This document shows positions 35,590 to 45,007 of a DNA stretch of 64,000 bases, in pieces (position 1 is the stretch's first letter; each line of letters begins with the position of its first letter). This DNA comes from Calothrix sp. PCC 7103. GTDB lineage: Bacteria > Cyanobacteriota > Cyanobacteriia > Cyanobacteriales > Nostocaceae. Where the stretch lies: NCBI RefSeq assembly GCF_000331305.1, contig NZ_KB217478.1, positions 8,401,481 to 8,465,480 of the forward strand, written 5' to 3'. A program made the position numbers and the translations under genes. The notes beneath the pieces are model-generated. The model did not search any database. It was not told where the DNA came from and saw only the letters and a program-made list of their open reading frames with translations.

Positions 35590-35773
35590 TTTAAAATAGT
35601 TAGCATCGTACCTACGTGTATGTAAAAAATAAATTAAGTATTGGAGATTGTTCAGTATTGTCACTGCTGTAAATAAGTTTCAAATACGGCTAAAAATGAT
35701 TAAGTTATTAATAAGAAGATTTTGTTGATATTAAGTGTATTAAACAGCATTAATTATCATGAGGTTTTAATAT

Positions 35774-36784
35774 ATGAATATTGGAATTTACACTTTGGGA
35801 AATGATACTGTGTATGACCAGTTAGTCGCATTATTAAATAGTATCGAAGTCAATATTGGCATCGATATTCCTGTTTGTATTATTCCCTATAATGAACAGC
35901 TAGATTTAGTAAAGCAAGAAGTTAATTCTAGAGTGAATGTAACCATTTTTGATAATAGCGAATCTATTCAACGCTGGGAAGAATTTGCCAAAGAGGTTTG
36001 GGCTGCTCATCCCGGCGCCAACGCTTCTAAACTATCACGAAATTGGTGGTCTTCTGGTCATCTGCAAAGAAAAATGTGTGCTTTTGATGGAGACTTTGAT
36101 GCATTTGTATTTTGTGATGCAGATAGTTTAGTAATGAAATCTTTTAATGGTATTTTTGAAAAATTGAATACATACAGCTTTGTATTCGATGACTGGATAC
36201 ATACCAAAAACTGTATTAAAGTACCATTAAATGTTCCATTACTTGAGCAAGCTAATTTATTTACAGAACAACAGATACGTCCTCGACTTCACTGCTCTGA
36301 TTTTTTTGGCTCAAAGCGTGGTTTATTTACAACAGCAGATTTGACGAAATACAAAAAGCTTTTAATTGAAGAGAGAGAAGTCGAGTGGTTAACTGCTTGG
36401 TGGGATGATGCTCATTTATTTAATTATTTGACATTTAAATTAAATTTACCACTTTTTAACTATACTCTTAGTGAAAATGGAGGCGATAGAACCGGAAATT
36501 GCGCCATAGCAGACTCATTCGTGAACATAAACAATGTGCTTTATAACGAGCAAGGTTTAAAGCCAATCCACCGACTTCACTATATGAACTATCCAGCAAT
36601 CGATTTTACTCGTTTGTGTTCTGGTGAAAATGTCGATGTACGCTATAAAGAAGAGTTTTTGCATTACCGTTTTTTGAAACAGCCTGAAAGTAGACCTCAA
36701 AACTTTTATTCTCCTAGCTTAAGCAAAAAATTTTCTAGATTATATAAAAAGGCTACAAAAAAAGTCCGAATGCTAGTTTCATAA
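35774..36784 (+). CDS. Glycosyltransferase-like protein of a cyanobacterial family
   Basis: 336 residues. A nucleotide-diphospho-sugar-transferase-like N-terminus (MNIGIYTLGNDTVYDQLVALLNSIEVN) and the acidic motif FVFCDADSLVM suggest a GT-A fold related to family 8. The rest (WWDDAHLFNYLTFKL, GGDRTGNCAIADSF, HYMNYPAIDF) is characteristic of a conserved cyanobacterial family that I recall as Npun_R2821/R2822-like. Its activity is not established. It is followed 70 bases later by a clear family-8 enzyme, so a joint role in glycan assembly is likely. It contains only one GGCGCC and is AT-rich. Confidence 0.65.
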   Translation: MNIGIYTLGNDTVYDQLVALLNSIEVNIGIDIPVCIIPYNEQLDLVKQEVNSRVNVTIFDNSESIQRWEEFAKEVWAAHPGANASKLSRNWWSSGHLQRKMCAFDGDFDAFVFCDADSLVMKSFNGIFEKLNTYSFVFDDWIHTKNCIKVPLNVPLLEQANLFTEQQIRPRLHCSDFFGSKRGLFTTADLTKYKKLLIEEREVEWLTAWWDDAHLFNYLTFKLNLPLFNYTLSENGGDRTGNCAIADSFVNINNVLYNEQGLKPIHRLHYMNYPAIDFTRLCSGENVDVRYKEEFLHYRFLKQPESRPQNFYSPSLSKKFSRLYKKATKKVRMLVS

Positions 36785-36854
36785 GGTTTTTATTTCTACT
36801 GTTGCAATACTGTTTTTTACGTAAATCACATATGAAATAGGAGTTAGGTTTATA

Positions 36855-37799
36855 ATGCTCGTTACAGGAAAAAGTCCAATTGTAATTGTTGGCTGTACGG
36901 ATAATAATTATTCAATGCCACTAGCCACAACTATGTCATCTGTAATTGCTAATATTAGTAGTCAACGTCAAGTAGTTATATGTATAATTGCAGATAAAAT
37001 TACACAAAAAAATAAAAATAAAATTCTTAAATCTTTAAATAAACCTAACGTTATTATTGAGTGGCTTGTACCAGATGAAGCAAAATTAACTAATGTCATA
37101 ATTTCTAGACATATTACAATTGCTGCATATTATAGAATATTAATTCCTGAGTTACTACCTGCAAAGTATCAAAAGGCGATTTATTTAGATAGTGATGTAA
37201 TAGTAAAAACCAACATAGAGAAATTATGGGATACAGAAATTGCAGATAATTATGTATTAGCAGTGCAAGATATGGATATAGATGCAGCTTATGTGTCTTC
37301 TTCCAAAGGTTTACAAAACTATCAAAAACTTGGAATAGCTCCAAACTGCAAATATTTTAATTCAGGTGTTTTAGTCATTAATATCGAAAAATGGCGCCGT
37401 GATAATCTTTCACAAAAAATAATTGAGTATATAAATAATAATAAACAATACATTCGCTGGCATGACCAAGATGCAATGAATGCAGTAATTGCAGGAAGAT
37501 GGGGTGAGCTTGACCCAAGATGGAATAGCCAAGCTGTTATACATAGTTATTCATCATGGAAAGACACTTCTTTAACCGAAGAAATGTATAATAACGTGAT
37601 TAATAATTCTTATATTGTTCATTTTTCATCATCTGCCAAACCTTGGAAACTAGGCTGTAAACACCCAAACAGAATGTTATTTTTCCAATACATCGATTTA
37701 ACCGCATGGGCAGGATGGCGAATCACTTTTATTAGAAAACTTTGGCTTAAAGTTAAAGATATGATGAAAGAGAAAGGAATATTATTCAGCCAAGCGTAA
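36855..37799 (+). CDS. Family-8 glycosyltransferase
   Basis: 314 residues. PIVIVGCTDNNYSMPLATTMSSV opens the GT8 fold. AYYRILIPELLP, the metal-binding IYLDSDVIV, YFNSGVLVINIEKWR, WHDQDAMNAVIAGRW and IVHFSSSAKPWKLGCKHP are classic GT8 motifs. Such enzymes add glucose or galactose to lipopolysaccharide-like acceptors. The active-site residues look intact. It is the last gene of the glycosyltransferase group, followed by a small GGTGG/CCACC hairpin at 37801-37821. Confidence 0.9.
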   Translation: MLVTGKSPIVIVGCTDNNYSMPLATTMSSVIANISSQRQVVICIIADKITQKNKNKILKSLNKPNVIIEWLVPDEAKLTNVIISRHITIAAYYRILIPELLPAKYQKAIYLDSDVIVKTNIEKLWDTEIADNYVLAVQDMDIDAAYVSSSKGLQNYQKLGIAPNCKYFNSGVLVINIEKWRRDNLSQKIIEYINNNKQYIRWHDQDAMNAVIAGRWGELDPRWNSQAVIHSYSSWKDTSLTEEMYNNVINNSYIVHFSSSAKPWKLGCKHPNRMLFFQYIDLTAWAGWRITFIRKLWLKVKDMMKEKGILFSQA

Positions 37800-38267
37800 G
37801 GTGGGCTTTTCAGACCACCCTACAACTAGTTTAGTAACAAATTACAGCTTCAGGGTCCTGACTTTTCACGTTATGTGGAAAACGTTACGTAAAACCTAAC
37901 CCCCTCCTCAGAGGTAATTATTTTTGGCTGAAATTCAGCTAAAAGTTGACCGTAAACAGTTTTATTAAGAGTAAATGACATATTCTATTCTCGCTTATTA
38001 ATACTTAGATGAATTAAATCAAGAAAAGTTGATTTGAATAGCTAGTGCGAATCTAATAAATACAAAGCTTTGGGAACAAGCAACACTAATTATAATTCCT
38101 TAAATGAGTGCAAGTGAAGTTAAGCGTGACTGTATAAATCTAAGAATTTTCTAGTTTGTCAGGAAGTTAATAGTCCATAGGCACTAATTTATACTGATAA
38201 GAAAAACGTGTAAATTTTTACTATCTAAGCTAAGTATTGTTGAGTTCAGCCAAAATTAAGATTATCG
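37800..38267. other. Intergenic region without a gene
   Basis: It begins with AAGGTGGGCTTTTCAGACCACCC, a short hairpin, and is otherwise AT-rich with no convincing frame or repeat. It separates the glycan genes from the nuclease operon and should contain that operon's promoter. Confidence 0.4.
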
Positions 38268-39113
38268 ATGGATATTAATGAATTAAATTTTCTTCTTAAG
38301 TTAGTGGGATGTAACGATTATCGTTCTAGCTATGATGCCAGTGAATTCGAGTCTTTGAAGGCTAAAGATAAGATTTGTCTTTCTTTAGGTAAGCAAAAAC
38401 TTATAGATTATACCCGCGAAATTGCTACGGTCAAGATTTTATCTCAAGGTCAAGATTTGCTAAACCTTGACCCTAAAGAAGTATCTATAACGCAGGAAGA
38501 ACGTCAGGTATTAGAAAAGATTAGTAAGGCTTCAGAGAAAATTAGTCCTGGTAAAAAAATTACTTTGCCAAAAGCTAGTAAACGGGATGAAATATTAAAA
38601 GTCTTGATTGACAAGGGTTTAATTGAAGCTGAAGAGAAAATCAAAAAGACAAATGCTGAAGTTTGGCTGACTGAACGCGGTATTGAGTATTTGCGAGATG
38701 ATTATGTTGCTGAAGGCGCCGGGAATATCAGCTTAGACTTGCTTAGTAATTACCTGCGCTTCATGCGGAAAACTCTATGCGGTCATTCACAACAGCTATC
38801 TACACCGATAGATAACGCAGAGCCATCGGTTGAAAAAGATACTAATATTAACGATGAAAAAATTTTACAAATTATCCGGAATTTAGACAGAGAGCTTGGT
38901 AGTGACAATTATTTACCAATCTTCCACTTACGGAAAAAGTTACAGCCACCACTAACGCGCGATGAATTGGACAAAGCACTTTACCGTCTGCAAGCAAGCG
39001 ACCAGATAGAGTTAAGTACTTTACTTGACCCCACAGATTATAAGCCCGAAGAAGTTGAAGCTGGAATTATTCAGAATATCGGTGGTTCGCTCTTTTTTAT
39101 TACTGTTTACTAA
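38268..39113 (+). CDS. Winged-helix-like protein, first gene of an unrecognised ATPase-nuclease operon
   Basis: 281 residues. The N-terminal half contains a two-part helical region (ITQEERQVLEKISKASEKI) and a likely winged-helix segment (KRDEILKVLIDKGLIEAEEKI, then EVWLTERGIEYLRDDY). The C-terminal part (~195-281) is a second wHTH-like domain (DEKILQIIRNLDRELGSDN, FHLRKKLQPPLTRDELDKALYRLQASDQIEL, then SLFFITVY). Two winged helices suggest DNA binding or a protein-interaction adaptor. It is 48 bases upstream of the AAA+ gene on the same strand. I do not recognise the family. It carries GGCGCC, like the resident genome. Confidence 0.65.
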   Translation: MDINELNFLLKLVGCNDYRSSYDASEFESLKAKDKICLSLGKQKLIDYTREIATVKILSQGQDLLNLDPKEVSITQEERQVLEKISKASEKISPGKKITLPKASKRDEILKVLIDKGLIEAEEKIKKTNAEVWLTERGIEYLRDDYVAEGAGNISLDLLSNYLRFMRKTLCGHSQQLSTPIDNAEPSVEKDTNINDEKILQIIRNLDRELGSDNYLPIFHLRKKLQPPLTRDELDKALYRLQASDQIELSTLLDPTDYKPEEVEAGIIQNIGGSLFFITVY

Positions 39114-39161
39114 GCTACACAGCTAAAAGCTACTGCATTTATTTTACTCTACAACTGAACT

Positions 39162-41144
39162 ATGGTATCTATCGACGACATCATCATGCGCGAGATTAAC
39201 CCTTTTGACCTCGTAAATACAAAGGTTGGCAATTTTTGGAATGATAATCAAGATTATGCTTCTGTAGTTGAGTCAATTCATCAAGAAGTAATTAATGATA
39301 TCGAGGGTTATTTAAATCTTGTTTCTAAAGATAATCGCAGTCGTACACTTTTGCTTGTAGGTGATTCAGGTTCGGGTAAAAGTTATCTTTTAGGAAGACT
39401 GAAAAAAACTTTTAATTCAAAGGCTTTTTTTGCCTACATTGGACCTTGGGCAGATAATGATTATATTTGGCGCCATGTTTTACGGTATACGGTTGATAGC
39501 TTAGTTCAAATACCCGAAGGTGAGGAAGAGTCTCAATTAATTTTATGGCTTAAGAGCTTATCAGCATTTACAAAACGCTCCACGAAGAAAAATTTTGCCG
39601 ATGGCATTTGGCAATCATTATTGAATGACCGTCAAAAATTTATCAAGCATCTTAAAAAAGAATATAAATTAGCAAGTATTTATAATCCTGAGATGTTTTT
39701 TGGGGTATTATATGACTTGACGAATTCAGAATTATATGACTTAGCTAGCGAGTGGTTAAGAGGTGATGCTTTAAGTGAAGAGTCAATGCAAGCTCTCAAA
39801 GTAAAATTCTGTATTGATACAGAAGATGCAGCTAAAAATATTTTGGCTAACTTTGGCAAAATATCAACACAGACACAACCTATAGTTCTTTGTTTTGACC
39901 AAGTTGAAAGTACAGCATACTTTGGCGCCAATCCTCAACCACTATTTAACATTAATACAACTATTCACAATGACAATCTTAAAAACTTATTAATTATTAT
40001 TAGCGTAGTAAAAGAACCTTGGATGCGTGCCAAACAGCTTATTATTCAATCAGATAAAGCTAGAATAGAAAAAGATATTTTGCTTAGACCTATAAACTTA
40101 AACCAAGCAGAAGCACTTTGGGCTTATCGATTACAACCATTACATCAAGCAGCTAACCCTCAGACTGATACACCCATCTTTCCACTCACTACAAAACTAT
40201 TACAAGAGAGCTTTCCTGGTGGAAAAGCTCTTCCAAGAAATATAATTATTTTAGGAAGAAAGGAATATCAAGAATATAAAGAACTACTTATCGAAGCTGG
40301 GAAAGGTGGGAATAAAAACCAAGCTGAATTTGGATTAATTTGGCTGAAAGAAATTAAAAACACTCAGGAGAGAATCAATCAAATAAGCTATGTAGCTGCA
40401 CATGACTTAATAAAAATGTTACAGTTGTCATTAGATGCTTTAGAACTGCTATCTGTGAGAACTAAGTTTATTAAGGGTAAATATGATAGCTCTTCTTTAA
40501 GCTATCAACATCATAAAGTTGGTAAAATAGGAGTAGTTTGGACAGAAGACGCTAACATGGTAACATTTTACAATGTTATGAATGCTGCTCAGAAAGTCAT
40601 TCAGCAAAATCTTTGTCAAAAATTATATTTGATTAGAATGGCTAGTGTTGGAGATGCAAAGCTGAAAGGTAATCAAATCTATCAACAAATTTTCAAAGAA
40701 ACTAGAAATATTCACATAAAACCTAATTTAGAATCGGTTCATATTCTTGCAACTTATCAGAGCTTAGTTAATTCTTCTATAAGTCAAGAATTAGTTATTG
40801 GTGGTAAGACTATTCAAGTACCAGAGTTACAAGACTTAATGCGTAAGTCTAAGATTTTAGAAAATTGTACCATTCTACAAGACTTAGGTCTTATTGCTAA
40901 AGATAATTCTACAGGAATTCAGGCTAAAGATTTACAGCCTATAAAAGATTTTTTATTAAATCTTATCACAACTCAACAATTTCTTGGAATTTCAACTTTA
41001 TTATCACAAACTCAATATCAGTATCCGAACGTTAGTGACAGCGACATTCAGGGATTAATTGATTCTTTGCAAGATGAAGATAGAGTTAAAGTTATGGATA
41101 CTAATAAAAACATGGAGCAGTTAATTTGTTTAGTGGCTAAATAA
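39162..41144 (+). CDS. AAA+ (ORC/Cdc6- or STAND-like) ATPase of the nuclease operon
   Basis: 660 residues. Walker A is LLLVGDSGSGKSYLLGRL (residues 67-74). A Walker B-like strand IVLCFDQVES (~241-250) has Asp followed by Gln rather than the usual Asp-Glu. Later, LLRPINLNQAEALWAYRL and FPGGKALPRNIIILGRKEY resemble the lid region of ORC/Cdc6-like ATPases. The C-terminal ~250 residues probably include a small alpha/beta domain (GVVWTEDANMVTFYNVMNAA) and winged-helix pieces (LLSQTQYQYPNVSDSDIQGLIDSL). I infer a DNA-loading motor or switch controlling the nuclease encoded 21 bases downstream. No known defence family was matched with certainty. Confidence 0.75.
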   Translation: MVSIDDIIMREINPFDLVNTKVGNFWNDNQDYASVVESIHQEVINDIEGYLNLVSKDNRSRTLLLVGDSGSGKSYLLGRLKKTFNSKAFFAYIGPWADNDYIWRHVLRYTVDSLVQIPEGEEESQLILWLKSLSAFTKRSTKKNFADGIWQSLLNDRQKFIKHLKKEYKLASIYNPEMFFGVLYDLTNSELYDLASEWLRGDALSEESMQALKVKFCIDTEDAAKNILANFGKISTQTQPIVLCFDQVESTAYFGANPQPLFNINTTIHNDNLKNLLIIISVVKEPWMRAKQLIIQSDKARIEKDILLRPINLNQAEALWAYRLQPLHQAANPQTDTPIFPLTTKLLQESFPGGKALPRNIIILGRKEYQEYKELLIEAGKGGNKNQAEFGLIWLKEIKNTQERINQISYVAAHDLIKMLQLSLDALELLSVRTKFIKGKYDSSSLSYQHHKVGKIGVVWTEDANMVTFYNVMNAAQKVIQQNLCQKLYLIRMASVGDAKLKGNQIYQQIFKETRNIHIKPNLESVHILATYQSLVNSSISQELVIGGKTIQVPELQDLMRKSKILENCTILQDLGLIAKDNSTGIQAKDLQPIKDFLLNLITTQQFLGISTLLSQTQYQYPNVSDSDIQGLIDSLQDEDRVKVMDTNKNMEQLICLVAK

Positions 41145-41165
41145 TTTATATAGTTATCATAAATT

Positions 41166-42650
41166 ATGCAATATTTAACAGGAAGCATCGAAATCATAAC
41201 AAAAATTAACGAACTTACTTCGGCTAAAATATTATGGGTAGATACAGAAATTGCTGACTGGTATACTGAAAAGCCTAGGCTTTCTATAATACAAGTGTTA
41301 ACAAAAGTTAGTGATGCAGCAAGCCAATCAGTGTATATTTTTGATGTTTTGGATAAACATGATTTGATTTCCTACTTCATTAATCAAATCATGATTAATC
41401 CTCAAATCGAAAAAGTATTTCATAATGCTAGCTTTGATTTAAAGTATCTTGGTAGTATTGATGCACGAAACATTACTTGTACATTAAAAAAATCCAGAAG
41501 GATTAGTAAGGAAGTTTTACAAGTTTCTAATTTACAGTTAAAAACCTTAGCCACAGAGTTATGTAACTTCTCAGATGTAGATAAAGAAGAACAAGGAAGT
41601 GACTGGGGAAGGCGCCCACTTACTCAAAAGCAGCTAAAATATGCAGCTATGGATACTGTCTATTTAGCTGCTGTTCATCAACGTTTACTAGGATTGTCTA
41701 AAGCTAATGTACTAACTTCTGTTATCGAAGTGGCGCCAAGTCCAGCACAACCACCAGAAAAACCCAAGTCTTTAACGCCGAACAAATTACGATTAGCATT
41801 TGAATGTCCGCGCTTACTCTATCTAAACCATCATTTTGGAGGTAGTACATTATTCTTACAGACGGAGGACGCTGTTGATATTGGTCAATTCCAAAACTTA
41901 GTAGACGAATTGATTAATTTATTACTTAATAAACCAGACTTTATAGAGTTATTTAGACCATCTGCATCAGAGTTAGTTGTAGAGCAATTAGCTCATAACA
42001 TACAACAGCTTTATTACAATAGAATATTCTACGCTTATTTACAAAAGGCAACAAGTAAAGATTCAGCCCTAGCTCAACCACTGCTTAAAGTTTGGGAAGG
42101 TTTGAAAGAATTAATTATACGTTTTACAGAGCTACTAATAATTAACCGAAACCATTACAGTGCTGAAAACGTAATTAGTAAAACTTTTATTGTTGAAGAC
42201 CGTAAGCTTGAACATTATTTCAACTTGCCTGATAACTCACAGCTAAGAGTTTTAGGAAGATATGATTACTTAGTCTTCAATTTTGATCTTAATCGTTTAT
42301 GCCTAATTGAGTTTAAAGCTTATCAACCTGTAGACTTATCAGCGCAGCTAGCACAAGTCGCACTTTACAGTTATATGCTTTCGCAAAATAAAAAGGCGCC
42401 TGTTGATTCGGCGGTTTACTGTATTTTGCCATTCAAAGAATATTATTATTCTTGGGAGCAGCTAGAACATATAGCCCACACACTAATTCCCCGCAAGTTA
42501 CAACAAATGCAGCAATGGTTAACTTGGAGAAAGTCGGCGCCAAACCCACCCCCAGCTACCATCCATCCACATTTATGTAAAACTTGCCCCCAGCAACAAA
42601 AATGCCAAAGTTATTTTGATGCTAGTAATAATCAATATCAAAATGTTTAA
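41166..42650 (+). CDS. RNase D-like exonuclease fused to a Cas4/RecB-like Fe-S nuclease
   Basis: 494 residues in two nuclease domains. Residues ~20-178 form a DEDDy 3'-5' exonuclease: WVDTE (Asp26, Glu28), FHNASFDLKYL (Asp91), and LKYAAMDTVYL (Tyr159, Asp163). Residues ~200-490 form a PD-(D/E)XK domain of the Cas4/AddB/Dna2 type: ECP with Cys214, GRYDYLVF (Asp), LIEFKAY (Glu-x-Lys), QVALYSY (the QxxxY motif), and a C-terminal CKTCPQQQKC triad that with Cys214 would hold a 4Fe-4S cluster. All catalytic and cluster residues appear intact in both halves. The fusion, next to an AAA+ ATPase and a winged-helix protein, points to processing of foreign or damaged DNA. Confidence 0.85.
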   Translation: MQYLTGSIEIITKINELTSAKILWVDTEIADWYTEKPRLSIIQVLTKVSDAASQSVYIFDVLDKHDLISYFINQIMINPQIEKVFHNASFDLKYLGSIDARNITCTLKKSRRISKEVLQVSNLQLKTLATELCNFSDVDKEEQGSDWGRRPLTQKQLKYAAMDTVYLAAVHQRLLGLSKANVLTSVIEVAPSPAQPPEKPKSLTPNKLRLAFECPRLLYLNHHFGGSTLFLQTEDAVDIGQFQNLVDELINLLLNKPDFIELFRPSASELVVEQLAHNIQQLYYNRIFYAYLQKATSKDSALAQPLLKVWEGLKELIIRFTELLIINRNHYSAENVISKTFIVEDRKLEHYFNLPDNSQLRVLGRYDYLVFNFDLNRLCLIEFKAYQPVDLSAQLAQVALYSYMLSQNKKAPVDSAVYCILPFKEYYYSWEQLEHIAHTLIPRKLQQMQQWLTWRKSAPNPPPATIHPHLCKTCPQQQKCQSYFDASNNQYQNV

Positions 42651-42670
42651 TATTAGATAAATGACCATAA

Positions 42671-42700
42671 TGTGGAGACGCGATATACCGCGTCTCTACA
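42671..42700. repeat. GTGGAGACGCGAT/CGCGTCTCTACA hairpin between convergent genes
   Basis: A variant of the GTAGAGACGCGA family (other copies at 16160, 47911 and 63143). It lies between the nuclease operon and the convergent ParB/ParA pair, where it could terminate both. Confidence 0.75.
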
Positions 42701-42737
42701 ATTAATGATTTAAAAAATAATTTTAAATTACAATAAA

Positions 42738-43466
42738 TTAATTCTCTGACCAACTATCAATAATTTTTATCATTCTTTCTTCATTAATAGCTCTTTGCAT
42801 TTTTTTCCCATACGGATACTTTACCTTTTCAATTATACTCTGTAGAGATTCAAAGGGGTTTTTAGTGCGTTCATTTACAATAGCTTGTGCTATCTTTTGA
42901 GCAGTTTTTTCCGGAATACCAGTTTTGATTAATTTATTCAAAAGCTTGGATTGTTCAAATTTGTTAAATATATACAATGGGGAAGCATTTTGCTCAAGCT
43001 TATTTTGAAGTTCTTTTATTTCCAATTCCAACTTATATTTATCCTTATTTTCTTCTAATAACTGCTTTGCTAACTTATCTATTCGTGATTCTAAATTATT
43101 CAAAAATAATTCTAAAGTTTCAGGTTTAATTTCAGATTGCTTCGTGCCAGTAGATTTTTGCTTACGAAATAATTCTACTTGCTTCGATAACACATCTTCA
43201 TTCTCATCATCTATGATATATACTCCAATCATCTCGCCTTTTCTAGGATTAATTTCCCTTGCTCGTTCGGCAGCATAATACTCAAAATTTCCGTCTATAA
43301 CTTCATATGACTGTAAACTTGTTCTGCGAACTATAATAGGTGTAACAACTCCCTCTACTTCTAAAATAGAATTAGCAGCCTTTTCGATGTCATCATCTGA
43401 AAATTGCGACCGCAAAGCTTTACAAGTAATCTTTTTAACTGCAACTAATGATGTTGATAATTTCAT
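42738..43466 (-). CDS. ParB-like protein partnered with a nuclease-ParA fusion
   Basis: 242 residues. The N-terminal ~90 form a ParB/Srx-type domain (FSDDDIEKAANSILEVEGVVTPIIVRR, then YEVIDGNFEYYAAERARE). In this family the usual GERR-type residues vary; here the sequence is DGNFEYYAAERA. A coiled coil follows (~115-160, LNNLESRIDKLAKQLLEENKDK...). The C-terminus may be a helix-hairpin-helix-like domain (LLNKLIKTGIPEKTAQKIAQAI, then NPFESLQSIIEKVK). No classic ParB HTH was recognised. Its ATG overlaps the ParA-fusion stop by one base (TAATG), so the two are translationally coupled. It contains no GGCGCC. Confidence 0.72.
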   Translation of the reverse strand: MKLSTSLVAVKKITCKALRSQFSDDDIEKAANSILEVEGVVTPIIVRRTSLQSYEVIDGNFEYYAAERAREINPRKGEMIGVYIIDDENEDVLSKQVELFRKQKSTGTKQSEIKPETLELFLNNLESRIDKLAKQLLEENKDKYKLELEIKELQNKLEQNASPLYIFNKFEQSKLLNKLIKTGIPEKTAQKIAQAIVNERTKNPFESLQSIIEKVKYPYGKKMQRAINEERMIKIIDSWSEN

Positions 43467-44815
43467 TAAGCCATTCCTATTTTTTGCAACACTTCTTTTG
43501 CTAAAAGTTCAAATTCCTGCGCTGAAGAACAATTGGGTTTAAAATCAATTACAGAAACAGGGTCTGCTATTTCTGATTCCCCCATTGGAATTACTTTTTC
43601 TGCACATTTCGCTAAATCATCTCTATCATAAATTACAGTATCAAACATTGGCAAATTATATTTTTTTGATATTTTTTCGATTCGAGAACCAAGAGTATAC
43701 TGTACAAATTTATTGTTGGTAGATATTTTTGATGCTAAAACTCCCAATATTTCTAGTTGTGGTTGCTTTATTTGCTTTTTAAATCCATTCACTGCTTTTA
43801 TAAATTCTTTTACATTAGTTAATCCTTGATTAGCAAATGGTTTTAAATCTGAAGGGATAATTAAATAATCAGCAGCTATCAATGCAATTCTTGCATATAA
43901 ATTTAATGAAGGTGGAGTATCAATCAATACTACGTCGAACTTATCTTTCACTTCTGCTAACTTCTCAATAAGTATAAGTCTACTGTAGTCAAGAGAATTT
44001 AAATCATTTTCATACTTCATCAAATCTATGTGTGCTGGTATTACATGTATCACTGGACTGCAAAAGTCTGATTTTCGTGCGACTTCTGAAATAGGATAAA
44101 ATTCTTCAGACTGCAAAACTTGCAAAATATTTAAGTCTTTAATGTCATCATTTTCTTCATCGTCAAACTTAACCAAACCTGTCGCAAAAGTTGTATTTGC
44201 TTGGCTATCTAAATCTATAACCAAAACTTTTTTACCTCTTTTGCTAAGTGCAGCAGCTAAATTTACTACCGTTGTAGTTTTACCTACACCACCTTTATTG
44301 TGATATACCGCTATTACCTTCATTGTACGTTCTCCATTTGTTTCAACTTTTTCTTTTGGCTGTTCCTCTTCTGTTAAAAAATAGGTTTTTACATTATCTC
44401 TACCTATTAAATATTTAATTTGATTGATTTTGTTTTCAATTTCACTTCCTGCACATCTAAATACTAAATTTATATCATCGTTTTCTCTTGTATAAATTCT
44501 GATTTCTTTGCCATTTGTAAGCAAACCATATTTTACGTTTAGCTTTGTTAAATAATGGCGTAACTTTATCAAGTGATTATTTAAATTTTGCTTAGGATGC
44601 TTTGCTTCCATGACAATACTCAGGGGTGAGTTCGCATCCAAGACAAAGGGAATAACCTGTGCTGCAAACGCTAGAAAATCTAAGCGAATACTGCCGACAG
44701 CTACTTCTTGATGCCATGTATCAGGAGTATACCCCAATTCAGGTAGCAAATATTGAACGATGAGCTTGCTTTCGACTTCGCTTTCGTTACGGCAAAGCTC
44801 TGGGTTAAAAGTCAA
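43466..44815 (-). CDS. HsdR-N-type PD-(D/E)XK nuclease domain fused to a ParA ATPase
   Basis: 449 residues. Residues ~5-140 match the type I restriction subunit R N-terminal fold: NESEVESKLIVQYLLPELGY, IRLDFLAF (Asp), LSIVMEAKHPKQNL (Glu-x-Lys) and YGLLTNGKEIRIY. From ~165 a complete ParA follows: VIAVYHNKGGVGKTTTVVNLA (deviant Walker A), VLVIDLDSQANTT, VVLIDTPPSLNLYARIAL (Walker B) and DYLIIPSDLKPFANQG. ParA ATPases position DNA or protein cargo. Fusion to a nuclease-like domain suggests targeting of that domain by ParA dynamics, perhaps an anti-plasmid role or a mobile-element maintenance system. It is not on an obvious plasmid backbone here. It contains no GGCGCC, suggesting transfer. Confidence 0.85.
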   Translation of the reverse strand: MTFNPELCRNESEVESKLIVQYLLPELGYTPDTWHQEVAVGSIRLDFLAFAAQVIPFVLDANSPLSIVMEAKHPKQNLNNHLIKLRHYLTKLNVKYGLLTNGKEIRIYTRENDDINLVFRCAGSEIENKINQIKYLIGRDNVKTYFLTEEEQPKEKVETNGERTMKVIAVYHNKGGVGKTTTVVNLAAALSKRGKKVLVIDLDSQANTTFATGLVKFDDEENDDIKDLNILQVLQSEEFYPISEVARKSDFCSPVIHVIPAHIDLMKYENDLNSLDYSRLILIEKLAEVKDKFDVVLIDTPPSLNLYARIALIAADYLIIPSDLKPFANQGLTNVKEFIKAVNGFKKQIKQPQLEILGVLASKISTNNKFVQYTLGSRIEKISKKYNLPMFDTVIYDRDDLAKCAEKVIPMGESEIADPVSVIDFKPNCSSAQEFELLAKEVLQKIGMA

Positions 44816-44949
44816 TTTTTATAGCCCTCCTGTAAGTGTTTTCGTTTTTAACACGGTGTTAATTCACTTATTGTTACACTGCATCAGGAAATATTACTAA
44901 TAAGAATTACTTATTATTGTGTACTAATAATTACAATATTAACTAATAT

Positions 44950-44981
44950 GTTGGGTTCTGCAAAGCCTTCACCCAACCTAC
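44950..44981. repeat. GTTGGGTTCTGCAAAG...CACCCAACCTAC hairpin copy
   Basis: Same element as at 14519 with two substitutions (TTCTGC, CCTTCA). It lies upstream of a degraded gene fragment. Confidence 0.75.
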
Positions 44982-45007
44982 TATTCTCTTTTATCTGTTC
45001 AAATTTA

